Assembly: GCF_017654315.1 (NCBI RefSeq)
Contig: NZ_CP072203.1
Location: 1,612,001-1,676,000 of the forward strand
Reading direction: 5' to 3'
Length of the DNA: 64,000 nt
Source: Gordonia polyisoprenivorans
Lineage (GTDB): Bacteria > Actinomycetota > Actinomycetes > Mycobacteriales > Mycobacteriaceae
Shown piece after piece: positions 25,470-34,449 of the stretch (position 1 is its first letter; each line of letters starts with the position of its first letter). The notes under the pieces are model-generated. The model was not told the DNA's origin. It saw only the letters and a list, made by a program, of their open reading frames with translations, and made no database searches. The translations under genes and the position numbers were made by a program.

Positions 25470-26468
25470 ATGAGCGCTGTGGATGACATCGGGGCGTTGC
25501 GGCTGACGGGGTTCGCGCACGGCGGCGGGTGCGCGTGTAAGATCCCGCCGGGCGAGTTGGAGGCCGCGGTGGCCGGGCTGACCGGGCAGGTGGGGGAGGA
25601 CATCCTGGTTGGTCTCGACGACGGCGATGACGCCGCCGCGGTTCGGGTGCGTGACGATCTCGCCGTGCTGTCGACCGCCGACTTCTTCACCCCGGTCGTC
25701 GACGACGCGCTCACGTGGGGCGCCATTGCCGCCGCAAATGCGTTGTCGGACATCTACGCCATGGGTGGCCGACCCGTCGTGGCGATCAATCTCGTTGGCT
25801 GGCCCCGGGATACGCTGCCGATGGAGTTACTGACCGAGGTGCTGCGGGGTGGTCTCGACGTGGCCGGGCGGGCGGGATGTCCGGTGATCGGCGGACACAG
25901 CATCGATGATCCCGAGCCCAAGTACGGGATGGCCGTGACCGGAACCGCGGACCCGGCCCGGCTGATCCGCAATGACGCCGCGGTGGCGGGATTGCCGATC
26001 ACCCTGACCAAACCGATCGGCGTCGGGCTGCTCAACAATCGTCACAAGCAGACCGGTGAGGTCTTCGAGGCTGCGATCGCGACGATGACCGCGCTCAACG
26101 ACGCCGCCTCGCAGGCGGCGCTGGCGGCCGGGGTGCGCGCCGGGACCGACGTGACCGGTTTCGGGCTGCTCGGACACCTACACAAGCTGGCGCGTGCATC
26201 GGGGGTGGGTGCCGTCATCGATCGGGCGGCCGTGCCCGCTATCGACGGCGCACTCGAGGCACTGCGCGACGGATTCGTGTCCGGCGGTACCCGACGGAAC
26301 CTCGATTGGGTGCGGCCGCATCTCGACGCCGCGGGCGGCGTCACCGACGACGATCTGCTGTTCCTCGCCGACGCACAAACCTCTGGCGGACTTCTGCTGA
26401 TCGGTGAAGTGCCGGGTTTTCCGGTGATCGGTGAGACCGTGGTCGGTGCGGGAATCCGCGTGCGCTGA
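25470..26468 (+). CDS. selD: Selenide, water dikinase
   Basis: SelD makes selenophosphate from selenide and ATP, the selenium donor for selenocysteine and selenouridine. The 332-residue protein has the active-site loop FAHGGGCACKIPPGEL (Cys and Lys of the family GxGCxCK motif), LDDGDDAAAVRV, STADFFTPVVDD, AANALSDIYAMGG, VIGGHSIDDPEPKYG and the late TDVTGFGLLGHL. Cysteine, not selenocysteine, is at the active site. It lies 3.4 kb from the formate dehydrogenase catalytic subunit that carries an in-frame UGA, which gives the gene a clear customer. selA, selB and tRNA-Sec are not in the window. Confidence 0.97.
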   Translation: MSAVDDIGALRLTGFAHGGGCACKIPPGELEAAVAGLTGQVGEDILVGLDDGDDAAAVRVRDDLAVLSTADFFTPVVDDALTWGAIAAANALSDIYAMGGRPVVAINLVGWPRDTLPMELLTEVLRGGLDVAGRAGCPVIGGHSIDDPEPKYGMAVTGTADPARLIRNDAAVAGLPITLTKPIGVGLLNNRHKQTGEVFEAAIATMTALNDAASQAALAAGVRAGTDVTGFGLLGHLHKLARASGVGAVIDRAAVPAIDGALEALRDGFVSGGTRRNLDWVRPHLDAAGGVTDDDLLFLADAQTSGGLLLIGEVPGFPVIGETVVGAGIRVR

Positions 26469-26670
26469 GGCTCCGAGAATCTCCGGATGCGGAGAAGGGG
26501 TCTTTGGACCCACGTGCGCCCGCTCGGCGCGTCGTACGCGCGGTCCGCAGGTATTTCGGTGGAAGCGGGTACCAGATGGGTTGAACACGCCCACTTCGAC
26601 GTTCGCATCATGGTTTGTCGGTGATGGTGAGGTCGAGTGGGGATTGCCGTTCTGGGAGCGGATCGGCCAC

Positions 26671-27736
26671 ATGCGTCTCGAGCAGCTCAGTTTTTCTCTC
26701 GGGACGCTGATCATGACGATCGCCGCCGCCGGGGTGTGTTCAGCCCTGCCGGGGAATATACCGACGTGGTTCGCTCGCTGCTCGCGGTCGGCGTGGTGCT
26801 CGGGGCCACCTACGTCGTGCGCTGGTGGGTGTTGCCGCCGCGTCGACGCAGCGAGGCCATCATCCTCGTGGTCACCGCCGTGATCATCGCACTGGCGTGC
26901 ATGAGTCATCCCGATCCCGCGCTCGGACTCGCTGGCACCTCACCTCGGTGTTCCTCGTGGTCAGTGTGCTGGCAGCGTTCTACTGCGCGTCGGCGGTCCA
27001 CGCGCTGCATGCCGTCTTCGCTGCGATCGTCATGTGTGCGATCGTCATCCGGATGGCGGACGAGCCCGGTGCCGGGCACCTGGCGTTGGCGGTGTCGAAG
27101 GGCGTTGCCCCGGTTGCTCACGTCCTGTTCGTGCTCCCGATGGCGCAGTTCATGTTCTGGCGCCTGGGCGGCGACGCGATGGTCGCCCAACATGATCCGT
27201 TGACTCGCTTGGTCAATCGGCGTGGGCTGGCACGGTTCGCACCACGCCTGCAGAGCACCACTGGTCGGGTCGCGATGATCATGATCGACGTCGACGAGTT
27301 CAAGCGGATCAACGACACCCGAGGTCATCAACTCGGGGATCTGGTGCTGGTGCAGATCGCGAACCGGATCGCCGACGTTGCGGCGCGGGCGGAGGTCGCC
27401 GGCCGGGCCACGATCGCCGCGCGGATCGGTGGCGAGGAATTCGTCGTCGTCCTGGACGGCGACATCGACGACGGATGCCGGATCGCCGCCGACCTCTGCC
27501 GTGATGTCCACGCACATGCGCCGCCGCCGGTGACCATCAGTGTCGGGGTGGCCGGTGCGCCCGCCGCGTCGTGGAATCTCCACGATCTCCTCCGCGACGC
27601 GGATCTGGCCATGTACGAGGCGAAACGCCAGGGTGGCAATAGGTTCATCTGCTCACCGCAGTACCCGAGTCGGCACCACCTCAATGGGCAGTGGCCGGCG
27701 CCGAGCCTGACCCACGGTGTCAGTAACCCGTGGTGA
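26671..27736 (+). pseudogene. Membrane GGDEF (diguanylate cyclase) gene with two frame breaks
   Basis: One gene read in three frames. Part one (MRLEQLSFSLGTLIMTIAA AGVCSALPG) breaks near 26751-26754, where GGGG needs one more base to continue as EYTDVVRSLLAVGVVLGATY. Part two breaks near 26931-26935 (CTCGCTGGCACC), after which WHLTSVFLVVSVLAAFYC follows. Together these give about six membrane segments, then a GGDEF domain with DPLTRLVNRRG, MIDVDEFKRIND and RIGGEEFVVVL, the GG[D/E]EF active site. No RxxD inhibitory I-site is visible. Both breaks are single-base losses. If real, the gene is dead; if they are errors, it is a c-di-GMP synthase of about 355 residues. It overlaps the convergent nrfD-like gene by 17 bases. 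Confidence 0.75.
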
Positions 27737-28829
27737 TCGAATCGTCGGTGATGCCCGCCGCGCGGCGGGCCGCCAGGCGGCGCTTCTGCGGAATGATGGT
27801 GTAGCGCGGATCTTTTGCCGATTCGATGCCCGCGTGGAAGACGCCGAAGCGGGTACAGGCCGACGCCGCCAGCAACGTAACACCCGAGGCCGCCGACGCC
27901 GTGCGGGACCGTTCCGAGAACAGTGCGCCGATACCGCCGACGACGGCGAGCCGCTCCGCCCAGCGCATGAGCGTACCGGGCCGGCCGTGGTGAAGTGGTT
28001 CGGCCGCAACCGAATCCATGCGATGTTCCATGAGTCGGGTCGCCGCCACATCGGCGAAAACGCCGACGATGGCGAGGCGGCGGCCCGGTCGCGCCTCGGC
28101 TACCGGCGTGGTGACCATCGCCAGTCCGCTCGCCGCCAGACTCGCCGAACTGACGAACACGAACGGCAGATCGCGGTGCATCGCATTCCATGTGGGAGTG
28201 GCGGTGTCGCCCAGCAGGACTGCGGTGTACACGGCGAGCAGCGGCCCGAACGCGCCACCGACGAGACCGGCGGGAGCCTCTCCCAGACGCAGCACCGTCC
28301 GCAACGGCCCCAACGGAAGTCGCTCACCGGTCATCCGGTCCACCTCGGCGGCGGCGGCCACCCCGATGCCGCCCGAGAAGGCGGTGAGAATCCACGATCC
28401 GACGCTCATCGGGGAGGTGACCTTGAAGGTCCGCAACATGTTGTAGAACCGGTCCGGCCGACCCAGGTCGGCGACCAAGGCCACCGCACCCAGCCCCACC
28501 GCCGCCAGACCGCCCAGCCGGGCGTTGCGGCGCAACGTATCCCGCCCGGTCAGTTGGGCTCCTGCAGCCAGCACACCCGACCCGCCGCCGATGCCACCGA
28601 GGAACAGATACAGCGCGATCTCGTCGCCCCACGGCGGGGGTTTGACCACCGGATGGCCGTAGTAGCCCTCGCCGGTGAGTTTCTCGAACTCGGCGTCGGG
28701 CACCATCGACATCTCACGCGACCCGTCGGTCCCGCCGGCGCCACGCCGTCGCCGCGCGACCCGATTGCGGATGCGGTCGCGGCGTCGTGGCGGCTCCGGC
28801 GGACGCAGTGCGTCGTACTCGGAGGTCAT
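27720..28829 (-). CDS. NrfD-type membrane subunit of formate dehydrogenase
   Basis: A 369-residue integral membrane protein of the NrfD/PsrC family, which anchors molybdoenzymes and passes electrons to quinone without haem. The N-terminus (about 70 residues) is basic and cytoplasmic; then come about eight to nine membrane segments, beginning WGDEIALYLFLGGIGGGSG and including LGRPDRFYNMLR between helices, as in PsrC. It replaces the cytochrome b subunit (FdnI) of the enterobacterial enzyme. The start ATG 28829 is 7 bases after the beta-subunit stop. It is the last gene of the operon alpha-beta-gamma. Confidence 0.88.
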   Translation of the reverse strand: MTSEYDALRPPEPPRRRDRIRNRVARRRRGAGGTDGSREMSMVPDAEFEKLTGEGYYGHPVVKPPPWGDEIALYLFLGGIGGGSGVLAAGAQLTGRDTLRRNARLGGLAAVGLGAVALVADLGRPDRFYNMLRTFKVTSPMSVGSWILTAFSGGIGVAAAAEVDRMTGERLPLGPLRTVLRLGEAPAGLVGGAFGPLLAVYTAVLLGDTATPTWNAMHRDLPFVFVSSASLAASGLAMVTTPVAEARPGRRLAIVGVFADVAATRLMEHRMDSVAAEPLHHGRPGTLMRWAERLAVVGGIGALFSERSRTASAASGVTLLAASACTRFGVFHAGIESAKDPRYTIIPQKRRLAARRAAGITDDSITTGY

Positions 28830-28836
28830 CGGGTGC

Positions 28837-29886
28837 TCACCGCCCGCGCCCGGTGAGGAATGAGACCGCTGCGGCGGCAAGCATTCCCATGGCTGCGACC
28901 CCGGCACGCCGATACATGCTGGGCAGGTCGGCGGTGCACACCCGCGGGTCCGGCGGCAGCCCGTACACCTCGGGTTCGTCGAGCAGCAGGAACACCGACC
29001 CGGTACCGCCGACGCCGTCGTTGGTGTTCGCCCCGTACAGCCGTGCCTCGGTCATGCCCTGTGCGTGCAGATGTGCCACCCGTTCATGCGCGGCGTCGAT
29101 GAGGTCGTCGTGGTCGCCGAATTTGATGGAGGTGGTGGGGCAGGTCTTGGCGCAGGCCGGGGTCTCGTCGTCGACGAGACGGTCATAGCAGAGCGTGCAC
29201 TTCTGTGCGACACCACGTTTGGGCACCGGGGGCTGCTCACCCTTGCGCTGGCCCTCGCGGGTGGTGGGTTCGACGGTGCCGTCCGAGCGGCGTTCGACGA
29301 CCCCGAACGGGCAACCGGCAACACAGGTTCCGCATCCGTTGCACACGTCGTGTTGTACGACGACCGTCCCGAATTCGGTGCGGAACAACGCGCCAGTGGG
29401 GCAGACGTCCAGACATCCGGCATGCGTGCAGTGCTTGCACACATCCGAGGACATCAGCCACCGGAACTCGGGGGTATCCGGCGGACCGACATCAGCCTGT
29501 ACACCGGCGACCCCCTGCACCTCACCGACCTCCCGCGGGTTGTCGGTCGACGTCGGTGCCCCGGCGGCGCCCGGCACCGCGGGCATCCCCAGATCGGTGA
29601 GTGCGCGGCCGGATTCACGTGCGGCACTGATCTGTTCGCGGTTCTGCTCGATGAAGGCGACGTGCCGCCAGGTACTCGCGCCGAGGGCGACGGTGTTGTC
29701 GTAGGACATCCCGGTCAACTCGAGATCACCGTCGCGAGGATTTCCGTTCCACTCCTTGCAGGCGACCTCACATGCCTTACAGCCGATACAGATCGAGGTG
29801 TCGGTGAAGAATCCCTTCCGTGGCCGTTCGCGATCGCCCCAGTGGGCGTCCGCGGTCGGGTCGGTCGGTCCGGACAATTGGCCCAT
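28837..29886 (-). CDS. Formate dehydrogenase beta subunit, four [4Fe-4S] clusters
   Basis: A 349-residue iron-sulfur electron-transfer protein. Four ferredoxin-like cysteine motifs are visible: CIGCKACEVACKEWN, CKHCTHAGCLDVCP, CNGCGTCVAGCPFG and CTLCYDRL with CAKTCPT. The C-terminus has one hydrophobic segment (AGVAAMGMLAAAAVSFL) that would anchor it, as in FdnH. Its ATG at 29886 directly abuts the TAG of the alpha subunit (TAGATG, no gap). It passes electrons from the molybdopterin/selenocysteine site to the NrfD-type subunit. Confidence 0.95.
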   Translation of the reverse strand: MGQLSGPTDPTADAHWGDRERPRKGFFTDTSICIGCKACEVACKEWNGNPRDGDLELTGMSYDNTVALGASTWRHVAFIEQNREQISAARESGRALTDLGMPAVPGAAGAPTSTDNPREVGEVQGVAGVQADVGPPDTPEFRWLMSSDVCKHCTHAGCLDVCPTGALFRTEFGTVVVQHDVCNGCGTCVAGCPFGVVERRSDGTVEPTTREGQRKGEQPPVPKRGVAQKCTLCYDRLVDDETPACAKTCPTTSIKFGDHDDLIDAAHERVAHLHAQGMTEARLYGANTNDGVGGTGSVFLLLDEPEVYGLPPDPRVCTADLPSMYRRAGVAAMGMLAAAAVSFLTGRGR

Positions 29887-32800
29887 CTAGTCAGACCTCC
29901 CTGGTTCGCCGGGTTCGGGATACACCGTTTCGTGTGCCGGGTCGGTGATCCGGGTGTTGTCGGTCTCCACGGTGACCCCGGCGCGTTCCTGGTAGCGGCG
30001 CACGAGGTCGAGCAGCGCGGGACCTTGTGGGCGCCGGCCCGCGATCACGTCGCAGGAGGCCACCTTCGACTCCTGGATCTGCACATTGGGGTCGAGGGTG
30101 ACGCCGAGGAGGTCGTTCACCGCGTCGCCGGTGACGACGGCGTCGCCGCCCTGACCCCAGTGATACGGCAGGCCCACCTGGTGCACCTCACGGCCGTTGA
30201 TGCGCAGCGGCGTCATCCGATCGGTCACCAGTACCCGCGCCTCGATCGCCGAGCGGGGCGAGATGATCGTCGCCCACCCCTCGTTCACCAGTCCACGCGC
30301 GGCCGCCAATTCCGGTGACACCTCACAGAACAACTCCGGTTGCAGCTCGGCCAGGAACGGCGACCACCGGCTCATCCCGCCGGCCGTGTGGTGCTCGGTC
30401 AGTCGGTAGGTGGTGAACACGAACGGGTAGACCTCGTCGCCCCGGTCACCGGCGCTCGGCGCACCCAGATTGTCCTTGCGCGCGAACGTGATCCGCGCCG
30501 GCGCCTGCTGTTGCGGATACAGGGCGTTGGCCACCGGCGACTCGTGCGGCTCGTAGTGTGCGGGCAGCGGTCCGTCGACGAGCCCCTTCGGCGCGAACAG
30601 CCATGCCTTGCCGTCGGATTGCATGATGAACGGGTCGTCACCGGCGAGTCCCTCGGCACCGCCGAGGTTCGGATCGGGCCGCGCGTCGGGCGCCTTGTCG
30701 ACCGGGAAGTCGGGCACGTCGTCGCCGGTCCACCTGCGGGCCTTGGCATCCCACCAGATGTAGCGTTTGCGCTCACTCCACGGCCGGCCGTCGGGGTCGG
30801 CGGACGCGCGGTTGTAGAGGATGCGCCGATCGGCCGGCCACACCCAACCCCACTCGTGCTGGCTGACCGAATCGCCGCCCTGCGGTACCCGGCGGGCCGC
30901 CTGATTGGTGGCGTGCGCATACACACCGGTGTAGATCCAGCAACCACCCGCGGTCGATCCGTCGGCCGCCATCTGCGTGTACGACGTGAGGTTCTCGCCT
31001 GCGTGCGGCCCGGAGGTGAAGTACCCGTTGATCTCCGAGAGCACCGCCTCCGGCTCCGGGTTGCCGTGCTCGTCGAGCGGGTAGTCCCACGTCAGATCGA
31101 GCAGCGCACGGTCGCGTTCGTCGGTCGAGTCGGCCAGCCGTTCCCGGATACGCCGGCCGAGCTCGTAGAAGAAGTCCAACTCGCTCTGCGTCTGCCCGGG
31201 CGGCGATACGGCCTGGTGGCGCCACTGCACCATTCGCTGTGTTTGCGTGAAGGATCCGGCTTTCTCCACGTGGGTGGCCGCGGGCATGAAGAACACCTCG
31301 GTGCCGATGTCGGCGGTGCGTAGTTCACCCGAGGCGATCTCGGGTCCGTCGCGCCACCAGGTGGCCGACTCGATCATGTTGAGGTCGCGGACCACCATCC
31401 ACTTCAGCTTCGACATCGCCATTCGCTGCTGGCGGCCGTTGGCCGACCCGACGGCCGGATTCTGCCCGAGCACGAAGTAGCCCTCGACCTTGCCGGCGAG
31501 CATGTCGACGGTCGTCTGATAGGTCCCCGCGGGACCGGACAGACGTGGCAGGAGATCGTAGGCCCAGTCGTTCTCGGCGGTCGCCGTGTCACCGAACCAG
31601 GCCTTGAGCAAGCTGATCATGTAGGTGTCGGCGTAGGCCCAGAACCCCTTCTGCTGTGGGGAACCCACGGCGGCAAGGTAATCGGCGAGGGTGTCGTGCT
31701 TACCGACCGACGGCATCGGCAGGTAACCGGGCAACAGGTTGAACAGCGTCGGGATGTCGGTCGACCCCTGGATGCTGGCGTGCCCGCGCAACGCCATGAT
31801 CCCGCTGCCGGGCCGACCGACGTTGCCCATCAACAACTGCAGGATCGCCGCGGTACGGATGAACTGCACCCCGAGGGTGTGCTGCGTCCAGCCGGTCGCG
31901 TAGCCGAAGCAGGTGGTGCGCTCGCGTCCGGAGTTGTCGGCAATCGCCTCGGCCAGATAAGTGAAGTCGGCGATCGAGATGCCGCACATGTCGCGCACCA
32001 TTTCCGGTGTGTACCGGGCGAAATGGCGTGTGAGGATCTGGAAGACGCTGCGCGGGTGGGTCAACGACTCGTCACGGCGTACCCGCGCGTGCTCGAGGGG
32101 TGGGCCGCCCGAACCGTGTTCGTCGCCGGCGGCGCGGGCCGAGGCCGACGCCCCGTGCTCGTGGCCGTCGGGCGAGGCGACCTTGCCGTCGGACGGGTCG
32201 TCGTAGGCCCATGTCGTCGGATCGTAGGTGCCGGTGTCGGGATCGAACCCGGAGAACAGACCGCCGAGATCCTCGGTGTCGCGGTAGTCCTCGGTCACCA
32301 GCGTCGCGGCGTTGGTGTAGGCCACGACGTACTCCCGGAAGTACCGCTCATGGGTGAGCATGTAGTTGATCAGCCCACCGAGCAGCACGACGTCGGAGCC
32401 CACACGGATCGAGATGTGCTTGTCGGCGTTGGCCGAGGTGCGGGTGAAGCGGGGATCGACGTGGATCACCCGAGCGCCACGCGCGCGTGCCTCGACCACC
32501 CACTGGAAGCCCACCGGGTGTGCCTCGGCCATGTTGCCGCCGATGAGCACGATGCAATCCGCATTGGCCATGTCCTGCAAGGACTGGGTGGCGCCGCCGC
32601 GTCCGAACGAGGTCCCCAGACTGGGAACCGTGGCGGAGTGTCATATACGCGCCTGGTTCTCGATCTGGATGGCACCGGCCGCGGTGAAGAGCTTCTTGAT
32701 CAGATAGTTCTCTTCGTTGTCCAGCGTCGCCCCGCCCAGCGAGGCGATACCCATCGTGCGGCGCAGTATCCGGCCCTGCTCGTCGGTGTCCTGCCACGTG

Positions 32801-33207
32801 CGTCGACGGGACTCGACGAAGCGGTCGGCGATCATGTCGATCGCGGTGTCGAGGTCGAGGTCGGTCCAGTCCGTGGCATACGGCGCCCGATAGCGAATCG
32901 TGGTCTGCCGCATCGGATTGTTGACCAGTTGCTCACTCGACGCGCCCTTGGGGCACAGCCGTCCGCGCGAGATGGGGGAGTCGGGGTCACCTTCGATCTG
33001 GATGACCCGGCCGTCCTTCACATAGACCTTCTGCCCACATCCGACAGCGCAGAACGGGCAGACACTTTGCACGACCTCGTCGGCGTCGGCGGTGCGCGGT
33101 GTCAGGTCGCGCGTCTGCGCCGACTGCACGGCCGGACCCCGGCCGAACCTGTCGCCGGTGCGCAGCTGGCGGAACACCGGCCACTCCAGTGGGCGGAAGG
33201 AGGGCAC
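29887..33207 (-). CDS. fdhA: Selenocysteine formate dehydrogenase, catalytic subunit
   Basis: A molybdopterin bis-MGD oxidoreductase of 1106 residues when the in-frame UGA at 32641-32643 is read as selenocysteine. It oxidises formate to CO2. The N-terminus has the [4Fe-4S] motif CPFCAVGCG with the distant Cys in GRLCPKGA. The UGA sits in ENQARI-U-HSATVPSLGTSFGRGG, the exact place of the catalytic Sec in FdnG/FdhF, and homology continues straight after it (IVLIGGNMAEAHPVGF). A hairpin with a GUCU loop follows the UGA. No twin-arginine signal is seen at the N-terminus, unlike E. coli FdnG. The GTG at 33207 has a TAGACT box 7 bases upstream and no Shine-Dalgarno, so I predict a leaderless message. 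Confidence 0.95.
32611..32629 (-). promoter_or_regulatory. SECIS-like hairpin for selenocysteine insertion
   Basis: Directly 3' of the UGA in the mRNA, after 11 bases, GGTTCCC pairs with GGGGACC (7 bp, one G-U) around the loop AGTCT. The loop GTCT starts at base 20 after the UGA. As I recall, the E. coli fdhF SECIS has GUCU at the same distance. SelB would bind here. Confidence 0.75.
32641..32643 (-). other. In-frame UGA read as selenocysteine
   Basis: The codon is TGA on the minus strand. Protein homology to formate dehydrogenases is continuous on both sides, selD is nearby, and a SECIS-like hairpin follows, so it is recoding rather than termination. Confidence 0.93.
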
Positions 33208-33214
33208 GAAGGCG

Positions 33215-33220
33215 AGTCTA
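33215..33220 (-). promoter_or_regulatory. -10 box of a predicted leaderless formate dehydrogenase operon
   Basis: TAGACT on the minus strand, 7 bases before GTG 33207. No clear -35 is seen, so an activator or alternative sigma factor may be needed. Confidence 0.45.
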
Positions 33221-33262
33221 GACCGTCGGCGTCGACGTCCGCGCACGCCCGCGGAAAAGACT

Positions 33263-33294
33263 GCGGGCCGCACCCTCGAAAGGGTGCGGCCCGC
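33263..33294 (-). terminator. Intrinsic terminator after lpqE-like gene
   Basis: A perfect 14-bp stem (GCGGGCCGCACCCT and its complement) with a CGAA tetraloop, followed on the minus strand by AGTCTTTTCC. It lies between lpqE and the formate dehydrogenase promoter, so it should insulate the operon. Confidence 0.9.
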
Positions 33295-33340
33295 GAATCT
33301 GTCTGCGCCTCTTGCCCGGCGCTCTCGCCCGGGACGAGCG

Positions 33341-34123
33341 TCAGTGCCCGCCTTCGCCCTCGGCCTCATGGCCGCCGCGCGGCTCATCGACCCGGGTTTC
33401 CAGGGTGGTCGCGTCGACCGCGGCATCGGCCTTGATGGTGCCGGCGTCGACCCAGTTGCCGTTGTCGTCCTGCACCTGGAAGTAGAAGGTGAGTTCGGTG
33501 GTCAGTCCCGGCGCGACCGCCTTGCCGGCGCCGTCGAGTTCGGCCATCATCGCCGACTCACCGAGCAGCACGGAGGTCGGCCGGGCTGCGCTGGTCGTGG
33601 TCGCGCTGGACTCGGTGCTGCCAGCCTCCGCAGTGGTCGATGCCGTGCTGCTCTGCGACTCGTCGGAGGCGCTCGGCTCCGAGCCGTCCGGCAGGACGTT
33701 TGCCGGGTTGCCCGCGCGCACTGCCTGTCCGGGCGCGATGGTCGGCTCGCCGGTGATGGTGACCGTCGCCGAGGACGGTGCACCCTGCTGGGACACGGCG
33801 ATCTTCGTCAGCTTGTAGGTCTTGGTGGGGCTGCTGTTGGCGATGGTGAACGACACCTCGAACGGCCCGCCCTTGTCGAACACGGTGTCGGCCTGATCGG
33901 CCGGGTAGACCACCTGGAGGTTGCGGATCTCGACCTTGTCCCAGGTCGCGGTGGCCTCGCCACCGTTGACCCCGGGCATCATGTTGGAGGTCTGCGCGAT
34001 CTGTCCCGCACCACAACCGGTGGTGCCCAGCGCAATGGCGACGCCCGCAGCCGCGATGGCGGTCGCCGACGCCAAGCGTCGTGCAGTCGAAGGTCGTCGC
34101 CGAAGTCGAGTTGGCACGGACAC
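33341..34123 (-). CDS. lpqE: LpqE-like secreted lipoprotein
   Basis: A 260-residue exported lipoprotein with a basic N-region, a hydrophobic stretch (ATAIAAAGVAIALG) and the likely lipidated Cys in GTTGCGAG. The mature part has a beta-sandwich look (VEIRNLQVVYPADQAD, FEVSFTIANSS, LTTELTFYFQVQDDNG) with a Ser/Thr/Ala-rich linker in the middle and a His/Gly/Glu-rich end (GGHEAEGEGGH). LpqE lies divergent from carD in M. tuberculosis, and the same arrangement here supports the name. GTG 34123 has GGGAGG 6 bases upstream, better than the in-frame ATG at 34150. Function unknown. The His-rich end could bind metal. Confidence 0.82.
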   Translation of the reverse strand: MSVPTRLRRRPSTARRLASATAIAAAGVAIALGTTGCGAGQIAQTSNMMPGVNGGEATATWDKVEIRNLQVVYPADQADTVFDKGGPFEVSFTIANSSPTKTYKLTKIAVSQQGAPSSATVTITGEPTIAPGQAVRAGNPANVLPDGSEPSASDESQSSTASTTAEAGSTESSATTTSAARPTSVLLGESAMMAELDGAGKAVAPGLTTELTFYFQVQDDNGNWVDAGTIKADAAVDATTLETRVDEPRGGHEAEGEGGH

Positions 34124-34171
34124 CCGTTCCTCCCAGGTAGTCGAACGCATAAACGCAGTGAACGAACGCTG

Positions 34172-34188
34172 CACTACGCAGCGTAGTG
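34172..34188. promoter_or_regulatory. Perfect inverted repeat between lpqE and carD
   Basis: CACTACG-CAG-CGTAGTG, 7-bp arms, about 50 bases upstream of the lpqE start in the 326-bp divergent region. It could be an operator. The remaining intergenic bases show only the carD -10 region and no gene. Confidence 0.35.
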
Positions 34189-34413
34189 GGCGCGCGTCAC
34201 AAAATCCCGGCGGGGTGCCAGATTGGCCCGTGTCGCGTCGAGGTCGCCGACGGAGCGGACCCGGACAGCGGGCGCGAGTGTGGCTGTGGATGCCGCGCTT
34301 GCGCAGAGGCGACACGCTTGCTAAGGGGTGGTGCCTCACCTGCCCAAACGCCGAGGCCGAGCACCCATCATGGCCTTGACCTGCACCGTTGTCTGGGCCG
34401 TCTGGGGCGCCCG

Positions 34414-34422
34414 TGTTAGACT
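34414..34422 (+). promoter_or_regulatory. Extended -10 of carD
   Basis: TGTTAGACT, an extended -10, ends 27 bases before the carD TTG; a GAAAGGGG ribosome site follows. No good -35 is visible. Confidence 0.4.
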
Positions 34423-34449
34423 GGCCATACTCGAAAGGGGCACGGAACA

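Noticed and set aside
26468..26670. A possible tRNA-Sec gene after selD
   Set aside because: Small hairpins occur (CTCCG/CGGAG, GGGTC/GACCC), but no long acceptor stem, TCA anticodon loop or T-loop could be assembled on either strand.
26637..27203. A separate membrane protein gene overlapping the GGDEF frame
   Set aside because: Its first half continues the helices of the frame before it, and its second half becomes Arg/Ser-rich just where the GGDEF frame takes over, so it is a piece of one broken gene.
32641..33426. A separate 261-residue protein ending at the TGA
   Set aside because: It is the N-terminal part of the formate dehydrogenase catalytic subunit; the TGA is a selenocysteine codon.
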